Assembly: GCA_964528575.1 (NCBI GenBank)
Contig: CAZGTQ010000169.1
Coordinates: forward strand, 1-35,657
Reading direction: 5' to 3'
DNA: 35,657 bases
Source: CAZGTQ01 sp964528575
GTDB lineage: Bacteria > Planctomycetota > UBA1135 > GCA-002686595
Within the stretch, counting starts at the first letter, position 1; every line of letters starts with the position of its first letter. The notes beneath the pieces are model-generated. The model saw only the letters and a program-made list of their open reading frames with translations. It made no database searches and was not told the origin of the DNA. Positions 15,605-24,375 of this stretch are shown here, piece by piece. Made by a program: the position numbers and the translations under genes.

Positions 15605-16668
15605 AGCGCGCGCGCGCGCACGACGCGCTGCTCATGCTCGAGCGGGCGCAAACGCCCGGCGACGCGCTGCTCCTCCTCGCGCGGGCGCAGACGCCCGGCT
15701 CGGTGCCTCAGGAGCCCGACTCCTGGGGCGCGCGCATCAACGAGTGGGTCCATTGGCTCCTCGGCGCGTTCCTCGCGTGGGTGGTCTACGCCTTCAAGTC
15801 GCAGCCGTTCGTGGTCATCGCGGCGCTCTACGCGTTCTTCCGCGCGTTCGGCACGACCGTCGAGACCGGCCAGCACGGTCTCCTGTTCAGCTTCGGCCGC
15901 GCGCGCCGAGTCATACCGCCCGGCTTCAAGCCGCTGATCCCGTTCCTGCAGATCGTCGTCAAGGTGCCGACGCGCTCGCGCACGATGGACCTCGGCGCAC
16001 AGCGCGTGACGACGGCCGACGGGCTCGTCTACTTCGTCGACACGAACGTCGTCTACCGCATCGTCGACGTGTCGAAGGCGTTGATCGAGATCGACGACGT
16101 GGAGAAGGGCATGCGGCAGCTCCTGGGCCTCTCGGTGCAGGAGGTCGTGCGCGCGAAGCGCTGGACGTCGCTGCGGCTGACGGAAGCGCTCGACGAGGAG
16201 CTGCGCCGCACGATGCAGGGGCCGCTCGAGGCCTGGGGCGTCGCGCTCGAGAGCGTCGGGTTCATCAGCGCGCGGCCCTCCCCCAAGACGCTGCGGATCA
16301 CGCAGCTCGAGCGGCTGACGGCGTCGCGCGGCCGGCAGCTCGCGCGCCTCGACGCGACCGGCATGCCGCGCTCGCTGTCGCTCCCGCTCGTCGGCGACGG
16401 CCGGCGCATCACGAACCGAACCGGGCTCGTGCGCGCGCGCGTCGACGTCCAGCGCCGGCGCCGGCGTCTGCGGCGAGCGATCGATCGCCTCGCGAAGACC
16501 CATCCGAAGGTCCTGCGCGCGTCGCGGGTCGGCCTGCTCCGCTGGCTCACGCGCACGACCGACTCGAGCCGCTCGCACGCGCTGTCCTGGGCGAAGAAGT
16601 CGCTCCACAGCGGCCGGTCGAGTCCGCGTCAGCGGCGTCCGGGCGACCCGCGCCCGCGCGAGTCGTAG
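15601..16668 (+). CDS. SPFH/band-7 domain protein, second of a coupled pair
   Basis: A 355-aa SPFH protein read from the GTG at 15601 that overlaps the upstream TGA (GTGA); an internal ATG at 15634 is a weaker alternative. Residues 8-33 hold a duplicated 13-mer. Hydrophobic segments at about 48-66 and 69-85 form the membrane anchor, followed by the SPFH core GQHGLLFSFGRARRVIPPGF (90-109), LIPFLQIVVKVPTR, VYFVDTNVVYRIVD, and EAWGVALESVGFIS. The C-terminal ~100 residues are very basic (RRRRRLRRAIDR). It resembles its upstream neighbour across the core, including ALIEIDD versus AVIEIDD, so the pair arose by duplication. Confidence 0.87.
   Translation: MKRARAHDALLMLERAQTPGDALLLLARAQTPGSVPQEPDSWGARINEWVHWLLGAFLAWVVYAFKSQPFVVIAALYAFFRAFGTTVETGQHGLLFSFGRARRVIPPGFKPLIPFLQIVVKVPTRSRTMDLGAQRVTTADGLVYFVDTNVVYRIVDVSKALIEIDDVEKGMRQLLGLSVQEVVRAKRWTSLRLTEALDEELRRTMQGPLEAWGVALESVGFISARPSPKTLRITQLERLTASRGRQLARLDATGMPRSLSLPLVGDGRRITNRTGLVRARVDVQRRRRRLRRAIDRLAKTHPKVLRASRVGLLRWLTRTTDSSRSHALSWAKKSLHSGRSSPRQRRPGDPRPRES
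15622..15699 (+). repeat. 39-bp tandem duplication at the start of the second SPFH gene
   Basis: Two adjacent 39-bp units (15622-15660 and 15661-15699) differ at only a few bases and encode DALLMLERAQTPG followed by DALLLLARAQTPG. The duplication is in frame. Confidence 0.9.
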
Positions 16669-16708
16669 GCGCTGGAGGGCTGCACCGCCGCCCGTTACCG
16701 TGGCCGGC

Positions 16709-18763
16709 ATGGACGGGATCGGCCCCCCCGAGCGACGCGGCGGACGAGCGCGAGCGGCGCTCTTTCTCGTCGCCTGCGCGGCGGGTCTCGCCGTCCTCGT
16801 CGCGGCCTACTCGAACCACTTCCACAACGGGTTCCACTTCGACGACAAGCACGTCATCGAGGACAACCTGTGGATCCGCAGCCTCGACCACGTCGAGCGC
16901 TTCTTCACCGATCCGCGCACGTACACGAGCCTGCCGGCGAACGCGAGCTACCGGCCGCTCCTGACGCTCTCCTACGCGCTCGATCACGCCGCGGGCGACG
17001 GACTCGAACCGGTCGCGTTCCACCGCACGCAGTTCGCGCTGCACGTCGTGCTCTGGCTCGTGCTGCTCGGCCTGTTCCGCCGCGTCCTCGACGCGCTCGC
17101 GGGCGCGCGCCCCGCGCACCGCTGGCTCGCGCTGCTCGCCGCGACGCTCTTCAGCGTGCACACGGCGAACACCGAGACCGTCAACTACCTCTCCTCGCGC
17201 TCGAGCCTCGTCGGCACCCTCGGCGTCGCCGCATCGCTGCTCTGTTGGCTCGCGTGGCCGCGCGCGCGCGCGTTCGGCGCGTACCTCGTCCCGATGCTCG
17301 TGTGCGGCCTCGCGAAGCCGCTGACGGTCGTCTTCGCGCCGATCCTGTTCGTCTTCCTCGCGCTCGAGCGCGGAGCGGACCTCGCGCGACCGTTCTCGCG
17401 CGACACGGTCGGCGCGTGCGGGCGCGCGCTCTTGCGCTCGACGCCCGCGCTCCTCGCCGCCGCGGGGCTGTACCTGTTCCTGCGCGCGATGGAGCCCGAC
17501 ACGCTCGCGTACTCCGACCGCGGGCCGCTCGAGTACCTGCGCTCGCAGGCGTTCGTCTGGGTGCACTACGTGCGCCTGTTCCTCGTCCCGGTCGGGCTGA
17601 CGGCGGACACGGACTGGAGGTTCGACGTCGCCTGGCACGACACGCGCTTGTTCGCCGGCGTGCTGTTCGCGCTCGGCCTCGCGGCGATCGTCGTCGTCAC
17701 GTCGGGCCGCGAGCGCCTGCGGCCCATCGCGTTCGGGCTCGCGTGGTTCGCTCTCGCGCTCGTGCCGACCGCGAGCGTGATCCCGCTGTCGGAGGTCTAC
17801 AACGAGCACCGCATCTTCTTCCCGTACGTCGGGCTCACGCTCGCGGCCGTGTGGGCGCTGTGGACGCTGCTCGGGCGGCTCGGCCGCGCGGGCGCGATCG
17901 CGGCCGCGCTCGTGCTCGTCGCGGCGATCGGCGCGCACGCGGTCGGCACGCACGTGCGCAACCGCGTGTGGCGCGACGGGACGAGCCTGTGGAGCGACGT
18001 CGTCGCGAAGAGCCCGGACAACGGTCGCGGGTTGATGAACTACGGGCTCGAGAAGATGCGCCGCGCGGAGTACGCCGAGGCGCTCGATCTGTTCGAGCGC
18101 GCCAAGCGGGCGTGGCCGACGTACGAGTACGTCGACGTGAACCTCGCGATCGTCAAGCACGAGCTCGGGCGCACGGCGGAGGTCGAGCCGCACTTCCGCC
18201 GCGCGCTCGCGATCTCGCCGCGCTTCGCGCAGGGGCACTACTACTACGGCGAGTGGCTCGCGGACAGCGGGCGCGGGCCGGAGGCGCTCGAGCATCTCGC
18301 GACGTCGCTCGAGCTGAGCGGCTCGGCGAGCGCGACGCGGCGGCTGTTGACGTCGCTCCGGTTCGCGCGCGGCGAGCGCGACGAGGCGCTGCGCATCGCG
18401 CGCGAGACGCTGTCGCTCGAGCCGCGCGACGAGACGGCCCTCGCGCTGGTGGCCGGCAACGTGCCGTACGCGCCGATCGAGGGCGTCGCGGACGGATTCG
18501 CGGTGCGCGGGCGGAGCCTGATCGACGAGCGCGACTTCGTCGGTGCCGCGGTCGTGCTGCGCCACGCGCTCGCGCTCGACCCCGGCCACGCGATCGCGTG
18601 GAACAACCTGGGCTGGGCGCTGCATCAGCTCGGCTTCCTGCCCGAGGCGATCGACGCGTACGAGCGCGCGCTCGCTGCCGATCCGGCGTTGGAGAACGCG
18701 CGCAACAACCTGCGCGCGGCGCGCGAGCGGGCCGCCGCGCTCGCCGAGCCTCGCGATGGCTGA
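16709..18763 (+). CDS. TMTC-like GT-C glycosyltransferase with C-terminal TPR repeats
   Basis: A 684-aa membrane protein from the ATG at 16709 (a GTG nine bases earlier is possible). After a first TM segment (about 15-34) comes the GT-C hallmark FHFDDKHVI (43-51), whose acidic pair is the presumed catalytic site, then SYRPLLTLSYALDH (80-93), matching the 'YRPL' motif of the TMTC/O-mannosyltransferase-like family. About ten hydrophobic segments fill residues 105-420. The last ~250 residues are soluble TPR units, the clearest being AWNNLGWALHQLGFLPEAID followed by AYERALAADP. The family uses polyprenyl-phosphate sugars to glycosylate proteins on the outer face of the membrane. The next gene, a GT2 enzyme, overlaps by 8 bp and could supply the lipid-linked sugar. 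Confidence 0.82.
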   Translation: MDGIGPPERRGGRARAALFLVACAAGLAVLVAAYSNHFHNGFHFDDKHVIEDNLWIRSLDHVERFFTDPRTYTSLPANASYRPLLTLSYALDHAAGDGLEPVAFHRTQFALHVVLWLVLLGLFRRVLDALAGARPAHRWLALLAATLFSVHTANTETVNYLSSRSSLVGTLGVAASLLCWLAWPRARAFGAYLVPMLVCGLAKPLTVVFAPILFVFLALERGADLARPFSRDTVGACGRALLRSTPALLAAAGLYLFLRAMEPDTLAYSDRGPLEYLRSQAFVWVHYVRLFLVPVGLTADTDWRFDVAWHDTRLFAGVLFALGLAAIVVVTSGRERLRPIAFGLAWFALALVPTASVIPLSEVYNEHRIFFPYVGLTLAAVWALWTLLGRLGRAGAIAAALVLVAAIGAHAVGTHVRNRVWRDGTSLWSDVVAKSPDNGRGLMNYGLEKMRRAEYAEALDLFERAKRAWPTYEYVDVNLAIVKHELGRTAEVEPHFRRALAISPRFAQGHYYYGEWLADSGRGPEALEHLATSLELSGSASATRRLLTSLRFARGERDEALRIARETLSLEPRDETALALVAGNVPYAPIEGVADGFAVRGRSLIDERDFVGAAVVLRHALALDPGHAIAWNNLGWALHQLGFLPEAIDAYERALAADPALENARNNLRAARERAAALAEPRDG

Positions 18764-19457
18764 CGCGTCCTGGAGCGCCGAGCGCGCGGCGGCGACGACC
18801 GTCGTCGTGCCCGCGTTCCGCGAGGAGCGCGTCGTGCGCGGCGTCGCCGAGCGGCTCGCCGCGCTCGGCGTGCGCGTCGTCGTCGTCGACGACGCGTCGG
18901 ACGACGGCACGGCGGCCGCGCTCGCGGGGTTGCCGGTCACGGTGTTGCGCCACGGGCTCAACCTCGGCCAGGGCGCGGCGTTGCAGACGGGGATCACGTG
19001 GGCGCTCCAGCACGGCGCGCGGTACGTCGTGACGTTCGACGCGGACGGCCAGCACGAGGAAGCGGACGTCCCCGCGCTCGTCGCCGCGCTCGCGGACGGC
19101 GGCCACGACGTCGCACTCGGCTCACGCTTCCTCGGCGCGGCGCTCGACATGCCGCGCTCGCGGCGCCGGCTGCTGCGCTTCGCGGTGTGGTTCACGCGCC
19201 GCACGACGGGGCTCGCGGTCACGGACGCGCACAACGGCCTGCGCGCGTTCACCGCGGACGCGGCGCGGCGCCTGCGCATCCGCCAGAGCCGCATGGCGCA
19301 CGCGTCGGAGATCCTGGCCTTCGTCGCGCACGAGGAGCTGCGCTGGACCGAGGTCCCGACGACGGTGCGCTACACCGAGTATTCGCGCGCGAAGGGCCAG
19401 TCGGCGCTCGGCGCGATCGACATCCTCTACGAGCTCTGCCTGCGGAGGTTCTTCTGA
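18756..19457 (+). CDS. Family 2 glycosyltransferase, polyprenyl-phosphate sugar synthase-like
   Basis: A 233-aa GT-A-fold enzyme with VVVPAFREE (16-24), the nucleotide-binding VDDASDDGT (44-52), LNLGQGAALQTG (68-79) and the metal-binding DADGQH (95-100), then LGSRFLG. No TM segment is present, so it resembles the catalytic domain of dolichol/undecaprenyl-phosphate mannosyl- or glucosyltransferases. The ATG at 18756 lies inside the end of the upstream TMTC-like gene (8-bp overlap), and the stop overlaps the following DUF2304 ATG (TGATG). The tight coupling suggests that it makes the lipid-linked donor used by the upstream enzyme; this is inference from context. Confidence 0.9.
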   Translation: MADASWSAERAAATTVVVPAFREERVVRGVAERLAALGVRVVVVDDASDDGTAAALAGLPVTVLRHGLNLGQGAALQTGITWALQHGARYVVTFDADGQHEEADVPALVAALADGGHDVALGSRFLGAALDMPRSRRRLLRFAVWFTRRTTGLAVTDAHNGLRAFTADAARRLRIRQSRMAHASEILAFVAHEELRWTEVPTTVRYTEYSRAKGQSALGAIDILYELCLRRFF

Positions 19458-19822
19458 TGCCGACCGAATCGACGAACGACCCGACGCTCTTCAAGCTCCT
19501 CTTCGCGGGAGCGGCGGCGCTGGCGATGTTCTACTTCCTCGTCGCGACGCGCCGCTCGGCGTTCCAGCGCCTCTTCGTCCTGTTCCTCTTCGGCGCCGGC
19601 ATCCTGTTCGTGCTGAGGCCGGAGCTGTCGAACGACGCCGCCCGCCTCGTCGGCATCGGCCGCGGCGCCGACCTCGTCCTGTACGTGTCGACGCTGTTCC
19701 TGCTCTTCCTGTCGATCAACCACTACCTGCGCTTCAAGGACGTCGACGAGAAGCTGACGCGCCTCGTCCGCCAACTCGCGCTGATGCAACCGGTGCAACG
19801 CGACGAGCGCGACGGCGATTGA
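19457..19822 (+). CDS. DUF2304-type small membrane protein
   Basis: A 121-aa protein with three hydrophobic segments (about 12-31, 37-53 and 74-93) and a charged C-terminus (KDVDEKLTRLVRQLALMQ). Its size, topology and position right after a soluble GT2 enzyme match the DUF2304 family, which usually accompanies such glycosyltransferases and probably acts as their membrane partner. The ATG shares one base with the GT2 stop. It ends 30 bp before the convergent S9 peptidase gene. Confidence 0.85.
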   Translation: MPTESTNDPTLFKLLFAGAAALAMFYFLVATRRSAFQRLFVLFLFGAGILFVLRPELSNDAARLVGIGRGADLVLYVSTLFLLFLSINHYLRFKDVDEKLTRLVRQLALMQPVQRDERDGD

Positions 19823-19852
19823 CGCCCGGAACGTCGCCCCCGCTGCGTAGCG

Positions 19853-22306
19853 CTACTCCTTCGTCGCCGATGCTTCGACCGGCGCGGCGCCTTTCACGTG
19901 CTCGTCGAACCAGTCGATCATCTCGGCGAGCGTGTGGAGCACCGATTCGCGGGCGAGGTAGCCGTGGCTCTCGTTCGGCAGGAACACGAGCCGCGCCGTG
20001 CCGCCGTTGCCCTTGATCGCCTGGAAGAGGCGCGTCGACTGGACCGGGAACGTGCCCGAGTTGTTGTCGATTTCGCCGTGGACGAGGAGCAGCGGCTCGT
20101 CGATGGCGTCGGCGTGCATGAACGGCGAGAGCTGGAAATAGACCTCGGGCGCCTCCCACACGGTGCGGCGCTCGCTCTGGAAGCCGAATGGCGTCAGCGT
20201 GCGGTTGTAGGCGCCGCTGCGCGCGATGCCCGCGCGGAACAGGTCGCAGTGCGCGAGCAGGTTGGCCGTCATGAACGCGCCGTAGCTGTGACCGCCGACG
20301 CCGACGCGCGTGCGGTCCGCGACGCCCAGCTCGACCGCGTGGTCGATCGCCGCCTGCGCCGCCGCGACGATCTGCTCGATGAACGTGTCGTTCATCGTCT
20401 CCGGATCGCCGATCACCGGCATCGTCGCGGCGTCCATCACCGCGTAGCCCTGCGTCAGGAAGTACAGGTGCGAGGCGCCGCCGACGCGCGTGAAACGGTG
20501 CGGCGAGCCGCTGACCTGGCCCGCCGTCGCAGGGTCGTTGTACTCCAGCGGATAAGCCCACACGACGAGCGGCAGGCGCGTCCCTTCCTCGTAGCCCTCC
20601 GGCAAGTACAACGTCGCAGAGAGCGGCACGCCGTCCGCGCGCTCGTACTTCACGAGCTGCTTCGTCACCTTGCGCAGCGCGGGCGTCGGGTCGGGATAGT
20701 CGGTGAGCGCGACGACGTCCTGCGGCTCGGCGATCGAGCGCAGGCGGTAGTTCGGCGGCTCGATCGGGCTCTCGAAACGCGTGACGAAGCGCAGGTCAGC
20801 CGTCGTCTCGGCCGGGAGCAGGTCGGCGACCGACTCGTACACGCCGTCCGCGCAGCGCCACAGGCGCTCGGTCGCGAGCGTCTCGAGGCTCTGGCGGTCG
20901 AGGAACGGCCGGTCGCCCTCGGGCGAGGAGCCGCGGCCCGTGCGGTAGATCCAGCCGCCGTCCGTGCGCACGACCGCATACCCCGTGTCGTCGAGCGCGA
21001 GCACGACCGAGCCCGGGTCGCCGTAGCGGTCGCGCACGCTGCGGTCCTCGACGAGGAGCAGCTCGCCCGGCCCGCCGGCGAGCCACGTGCGCGTCCAGCG
21101 CCGGTCGCGGTCGTACTCGGAGACGAAGAAGAGCGGCGAGCCCTCGATCCACGAGACGCCGCGGAAACGGTGCTCGGTGCGCGCGATCTCGCTCGGCTCG
21201 GACTCGAACGGGAACGACTGCTCGAGCACGCGGTCGCGGTGCGGCACCTCGCGCTCGGGATCGCCCCCGTCGAGCGCCTCGGCCCACGCGAGCGTCGCCG
21301 GCCGCCCCGCGCGCCACGCGACCGAGCGCGGACCCGTGCGCACGCCGTCGATCGGCACGTTCTCCTCGAGCGGGACGTTCGCGACGACGTGCTCGCGCTC
21401 GCCCTTCGCGCTCCACACCTCGATCGTGTGCGGGAACATGTAGTACGGCATCAGATAGGAGAACGGCTTCGCGAGCCGCGTGACGAGCAGGTGCTCGCCG
21501 TTCGGCGACGGCGCGAAGCCAGTGATCATCGACGGCGGGCCGATGCGGAGCTTGACGAGGTGGATCGCTTCGCCGGGGCGGTACTCGACGATCATCAGCT
21601 GCGACGTCGCGTAGTGCTCGAAGAGCGTGGCGTCGTGCGGGCCGCCGAGGAGGTCCTGGTACGTGCGCAGCGGCGACGTGTCGCCCGCGGTCTCCTGCAC
21701 GGTCGGCCCGCTCGGCACGCGCGCCTCGAGCGGCGGCTCGCCGCGACCGTCCGGCACGACGCTGACCGCGAGCAGCGCGGGGCCGAGCGTGACGACGTTG
21801 CCGGGCATCCACTCGAAGCCGCCCGTGAGCACCGCGTTGACGCGATCGGTGACGAGCTTCGGCTCGGCCGGCTTGGCGACCGACGCGACCCACAGCTCGG
21901 TGCCGCCCGGGGAGACGACGGTGAACGCGAAGTGCTCGGACGTGTGCGACCAGCTCGTGCGCGCCAGCCGCGCGCCCTCGGGCAGCGGCACGCGCGTCTC
22001 GCGCTCTCCGGCGAGGTCGCGCAGGAGCAGCCCCGCGTCGAAGCTCGTGCTGTAGCGCGCGTTCGCCGCGGGGTCGATGCGCGTGCCTGCGAGGCGCAGC
22101 ATCGGGCGCGAGAGGTCGGCGATCGTCGGCAGCGCGTCTTGCTCGACGACGAGCATCCACGCTCCGTCGGGGCTGGTCGAGATCGACGGCGACGGCGGCG
22201 CATCGACGAGCTCGACGACCGCGGGCGGCGGGAGGCGGTAGGCCTCCTGCGCGGCGAGCGGGAGCGCGAGGGAGACGGCGGCGAGCAGCGCGGCGTTTCG
22301 ATTCAT
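19853..22306 (-). CDS. Secreted S9 (prolyl-oligopeptidase clan) peptidase, glutamyl endopeptidase-like (S9D)
   Basis: An 817-aa protein starting at ATG 22306 with a signal peptide (NRNAALLAAVSLALPLAAQ) and likely cleavage after about residue 19 or 20. Residues 30-540 are a beta-propeller-like region and 555-805 the alpha/beta-hydrolase domain. The catalytic triad is Ser674 in GGHSYGAFMT, Asp747 in HGEIDNNSG, and His781 in NESHGYLARES. The stretches RSGAYNRTLTPFGFQ (697-711) and ATMPVIGD (627-634) match the S9D glutamyl-endopeptidase branch known from plastids and bacteria rather than prolyl oligopeptidase. It is probably exported to the periplasm and degrades peptides with acidic cleavage preference. 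It stands alone on the minus strand, converging with the glycosylation operon. Confidence 0.93.
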   Translation of the reverse strand: MNRNAALLAAVSLALPLAAQEAYRLPPPAVVELVDAPPSPSISTSPDGAWMLVVEQDALPTIADLSRPMLRLAGTRIDPAANARYSTSFDAGLLLRDLAGERETRVPLPEGARLARTSWSHTSEHFAFTVVSPGGTELWVASVAKPAEPKLVTDRVNAVLTGGFEWMPGNVVTLGPALLAVSVVPDGRGEPPLEARVPSGPTVQETAGDTSPLRTYQDLLGGPHDATLFEHYATSQLMIVEYRPGEAIHLVKLRIGPPSMITGFAPSPNGEHLLVTRLAKPFSYLMPYYMFPHTIEVWSAKGEREHVVANVPLEENVPIDGVRTGPRSVAWRAGRPATLAWAEALDGGDPEREVPHRDRVLEQSFPFESEPSEIARTEHRFRGVSWIEGSPLFFVSEYDRDRRWTRTWLAGGPGELLLVEDRSVRDRYGDPGSVVLALDDTGYAVVRTDGGWIYRTGRGSSPEGDRPFLDRQSLETLATERLWRCADGVYESVADLLPAETTADLRFVTRFESPIEPPNYRLRSIAEPQDVVALTDYPDPTPALRKVTKQLVKYERADGVPLSATLYLPEGYEEGTRLPLVVWAYPLEYNDPATAGQVSGSPHRFTRVGGASHLYFLTQGYAVMDAATMPVIGDPETMNDTFIEQIVAAAQAAIDHAVELGVADRTRVGVGGHSYGAFMTANLLAHCDLFRAGIARSGAYNRTLTPFGFQSERRTVWEAPEVYFQLSPFMHADAIDEPLLLVHGEIDNNSGTFPVQSTRLFQAIKGNGGTARLVFLPNESHGYLARESVLHTLAEMIDWFDEHVKGAAPVEASATKE

Positions 22307-22412
22307 GGGATCGTTCGCGGGGGCCGGGGGTGTGGGACGGGTGACGAGGCGCATCGTACCGCGCGCCGCGCGCGGCCGCCGTTTCGGCCGCGTCGGGGCG
22401 CCGGCGGCGGGC

Positions 22413-23246
22413 TCAGCGCGCCTGGAGCACGCGCTCCAGCCGCGCGCGCATGACCTCGATCGCCTGCTCGCTCTCGTCGACGAGCACGCACGAGCGTCCA
22501 TGCCGCAGCGCCGCCTCGCCGGTCGTGCCGCTGCCAGCGAAGAAGTCGAGCACGCGGTCGCCGGGGTCGCTGTGGACGCGCACGATGCGCTCGAGGATCG
22601 GGAGCGGCTTCTGCGTCGGATAGCCGGTGCGCTCCCTCGAATTCGTCGGCACGACCGTCTGCCACCAGACGTCGGTCGGCACCTTGCCGCGCTTCGCCTT
22701 CTCGGGCCCGACCAGCGACGGCGCCATGTACGGGATGCGGTCGACGTCGTCGTAGCGAAAGGTCCAGCGCCGCGGGTCCTTCGAGTACCACAGGATCACG
22801 TCGTGCTTCGCCGGCCACGAGCGCTTGCCGCGGCCGCCGTAGTCGTACGCCCAGACGATCTCGCCGCGGAACGAGTCGCGGCCGAACAGCTCGTCGAGCG
22901 CGACTTTCACGTAGTGCGACTCGCGCGGATCGAGGTGCACGAAGAGGCTCCCGGTCGCGTCGAGCACGCGGCGCCCCTCGGCGAGCCGCGCGACGAGCCA
23001 CGGCACGTAGTCGTCGCGGCTGTCGGCGTACGACGCGCGCGAGACGACCTCCGTTCGGTAGCGCCGTCCGCCGAACCCGGTACGGTCGCCGTGCTCGTCG
23101 CGCTCGGTCCGCAGGCGCGTGAGCACGCGGCGCTTGTTCGTGTTGAACGGCGGATCGACGTAGACGAGCCGAAACGCGCCGTCCGCGACGCCGCCGAGCC
23201 ATTCCAGACACTCGGCACGAACGATCTCGAGCGTCGGCGCGTCCAT
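22413..23246 (-). CDS. Solitary DNA methyltransferase (amino-MTase, beta class)
   Basis: A 277-aa enzyme predicted to methylate adenine-N6 or cytosine-N4 in DNA. The catalytic motif IV is DPPFNT (31-36) and the AdoMet-binding motif I, DFFAGSGTTGEAA (234-246), lies near the C-terminus, giving the IV-then-I order of the beta class (as in MboII, HinfI and type III Mod-type enzymes). GSLFVHLDP (99-107), EIVWAYDYGG (129-138) and TGYPTQKPL (207-215) are typical supporting segments. ATG at 23246. No restriction endonuclease, specificity subunit or vsr gene is adjacent, so it looks like an orphan, regulatory-type or relic methyltransferase. The target site cannot be read from sequence. Confidence 0.9.
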   Translation of the reverse strand: MDAPTLEIVRAECLEWLGGVADGAFRLVYVDPPFNTNKRRVLTRLRTERDEHGDRTGFGGRRYRTEVVSRASYADSRDDYVPWLVARLAEGRRVLDATGSLFVHLDPRESHYVKVALDELFGRDSFRGEIVWAYDYGGRGKRSWPAKHDVILWYSKDPRRWTFRYDDVDRIPYMAPSLVGPEKAKRGKVPTDVWWQTVVPTNSRERTGYPTQKPLPILERIVRVHSDPGDRVLDFFAGSGTTGEAALRHGRSCVLVDESEQAIEVMRARLERVLQAR

Positions 23247-23291
23247 GCGAGCTGCATCGTAGCGGCCTCGGCGCGCAGGGAGTACGCTCGA

Positions 23292-23301
23292 CCCCCCCCC
23301 C
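23292..23301 (+). repeat. Run of ten C upstream of the first paralogue
   Basis: A C10 homopolymer lies 29 bp before the ATG of the 23331 gene, within the 84-bp gap shared with the divergent methyltransferase. Such tracts can change length by slipped-strand replication errors. Confidence 0.9.
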
Positions 23302-23330
23302 GACGCGAGACACCGGTACGAGGATGCTCC

Positions 23331-24326
23331 ATGCGCTCGCGCCTCTCGCCGCTCCGCCCGGCTCTGACGGCGGTCTTCGCCACGACGCTCGCGAGCGGGC
23401 TCGCCGCGCAGGCGACCCCGGTCCCGCCGTTCGCCGGCGATCGCTCGGAAGGGTTCGAGACGCAGCCGCCGATCCCGAACAGCGAGCTGTGCGTGCCGAC
23501 AGGCGTCTTCGGCGGAGCGGGCACGCTGTGCTCGTCGCAGCTCTCGTCGGACATCCTGAACGCCGTCAACTTCGTTCCGAGCTGCCAGTTCCTCCCGTTC
23601 GAGGGCTCGCGCTGCTACTTCAGCGGCTTCGGCACGCCGCGCTTCACGTTCGACCCCCCCGTCGCGCGCTTCGGCGGTCGCTTCGGCTTCGCGCCCGAGT
23701 CCGGCGGTGCGACGGCGCTCTTCTATGACGCGGCCGGCGCGCTGATCGCGAGCTCGCCGCTCGCGTTCCTCGCCGACTGCACGTGGCAGTGGAGCGGCTG
23801 GGAGCTGGCTCCTGGCGTCGCCGCGAGCGCGATCGAGATCGTCAACACGCATCCGGCGAGCACGCCGGGCTTCACGATCCCCGGCCTCTCGACGTTCGAC
23901 GACCTGCGCATCGCCTACGAGCCGATCACGCTCGTCGGCTCGCCGGCGCAGATCTCGGTCGCGAACGGGGGCACGCAGACGCTCGACCTCGCCGCGGGAG
24001 CGGCGAACGCGGGCGACGTGTACCTGCTGCTCGGGAGCGTGACCGGCACGGCGCCGGGCTTCCAGATCGACGGCTTCACGCTCCCGCTGAACGTCGATGC
24101 CTACACGCTCGCGACGCTGTTCGCCCCGAACGCGCCGCCGCTCGCGGGCTCGCTCGGCACGTTCGACGCGAACGGGACCGCGCAGGCGACGTTCACGATC
24201 GCGCCGGGGAGCGCGAGCCTCGCGGGCCTGACCGCGAGCCACGCGTACGTCGCGCTCGACGTCCAGCCGACGCTCGTCTCGATCGTCCTGGTCAGCATGG
24301 CCGTCGACGTCGCGCTGGTTCCGTAG
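23331..24326 (+). CDS. Secreted two-module protein, paralogue A of the tandem family
   Basis: A 331-aa exported protein of unnamed family. A signal peptide (about 1-26) ends at GLAA before QATP. The N-terminal module (about 27-198) carries PFAGDRSEGFE (33-43), Cys54, Cys67, Cys85, Cys95 and Cys150, RFTFDPPVARFGGRF (104-118), CTWQWSGW (150-157) and FDDLRIAY (189-196); its aromatic and Gly spacing suggests a beta-sandwich like PEP-CTERM-associated lectin-type domains. The C-terminal module (about 199-331) has GGTQTLDL, YLLLGSVTG, LPLNVDAYTL (251-260), PNAPPLAGSLG and HAYVALDVQPTLVS. No TM anchor, lipobox or PEP-CTERM is seen. GAGGA at 23320-23324 is the ribosome-binding site. It is the most divergent of the five and 193 bp from the next. 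Confidence 0.85.
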   Translation: MRSRLSPLRPALTAVFATTLASGLAAQATPVPPFAGDRSEGFETQPPIPNSELCVPTGVFGGAGTLCSSQLSSDILNAVNFVPSCQFLPFEGSRCYFSGFGTPRFTFDPPVARFGGRFGFAPESGGATALFYDAAGALIASSPLAFLADCTWQWSGWELAPGVAASAIEIVNTHPASTPGFTIPGLSTFDDLRIAYEPITLVGSPAQISVANGGTQTLDLAAGAANAGDVYLLLGSVTGTAPGFQIDGFTLPLNVDAYTLATLFAPNAPPLAGSLGTFDANGTAQATFTIAPGSASLAGLTASHAYVALDVQPTLVSIVLVSMAVDVALVP

Positions 24327-24359
24327 GCGCCCCGGCTGCGGGTGGCGAGCCTCGCGCTC

Positions 24360-24375
24360 CGCCCGGAGCCGGGCG
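24360..24375 (+). terminator. Short GC hairpin after paralogue A
   Basis: CGCCCGG (24360-24366) and CCGGGCG (24369-24375) can pair as a 6- to 7-bp stem 34 bp after the stop of paralogue A. No T-tract follows. The rest of the 193-bp gap shows no clear promoter; CGAGGA (24508-24513) serves as ribosome-binding site for paralogue B. Confidence 0.3.
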
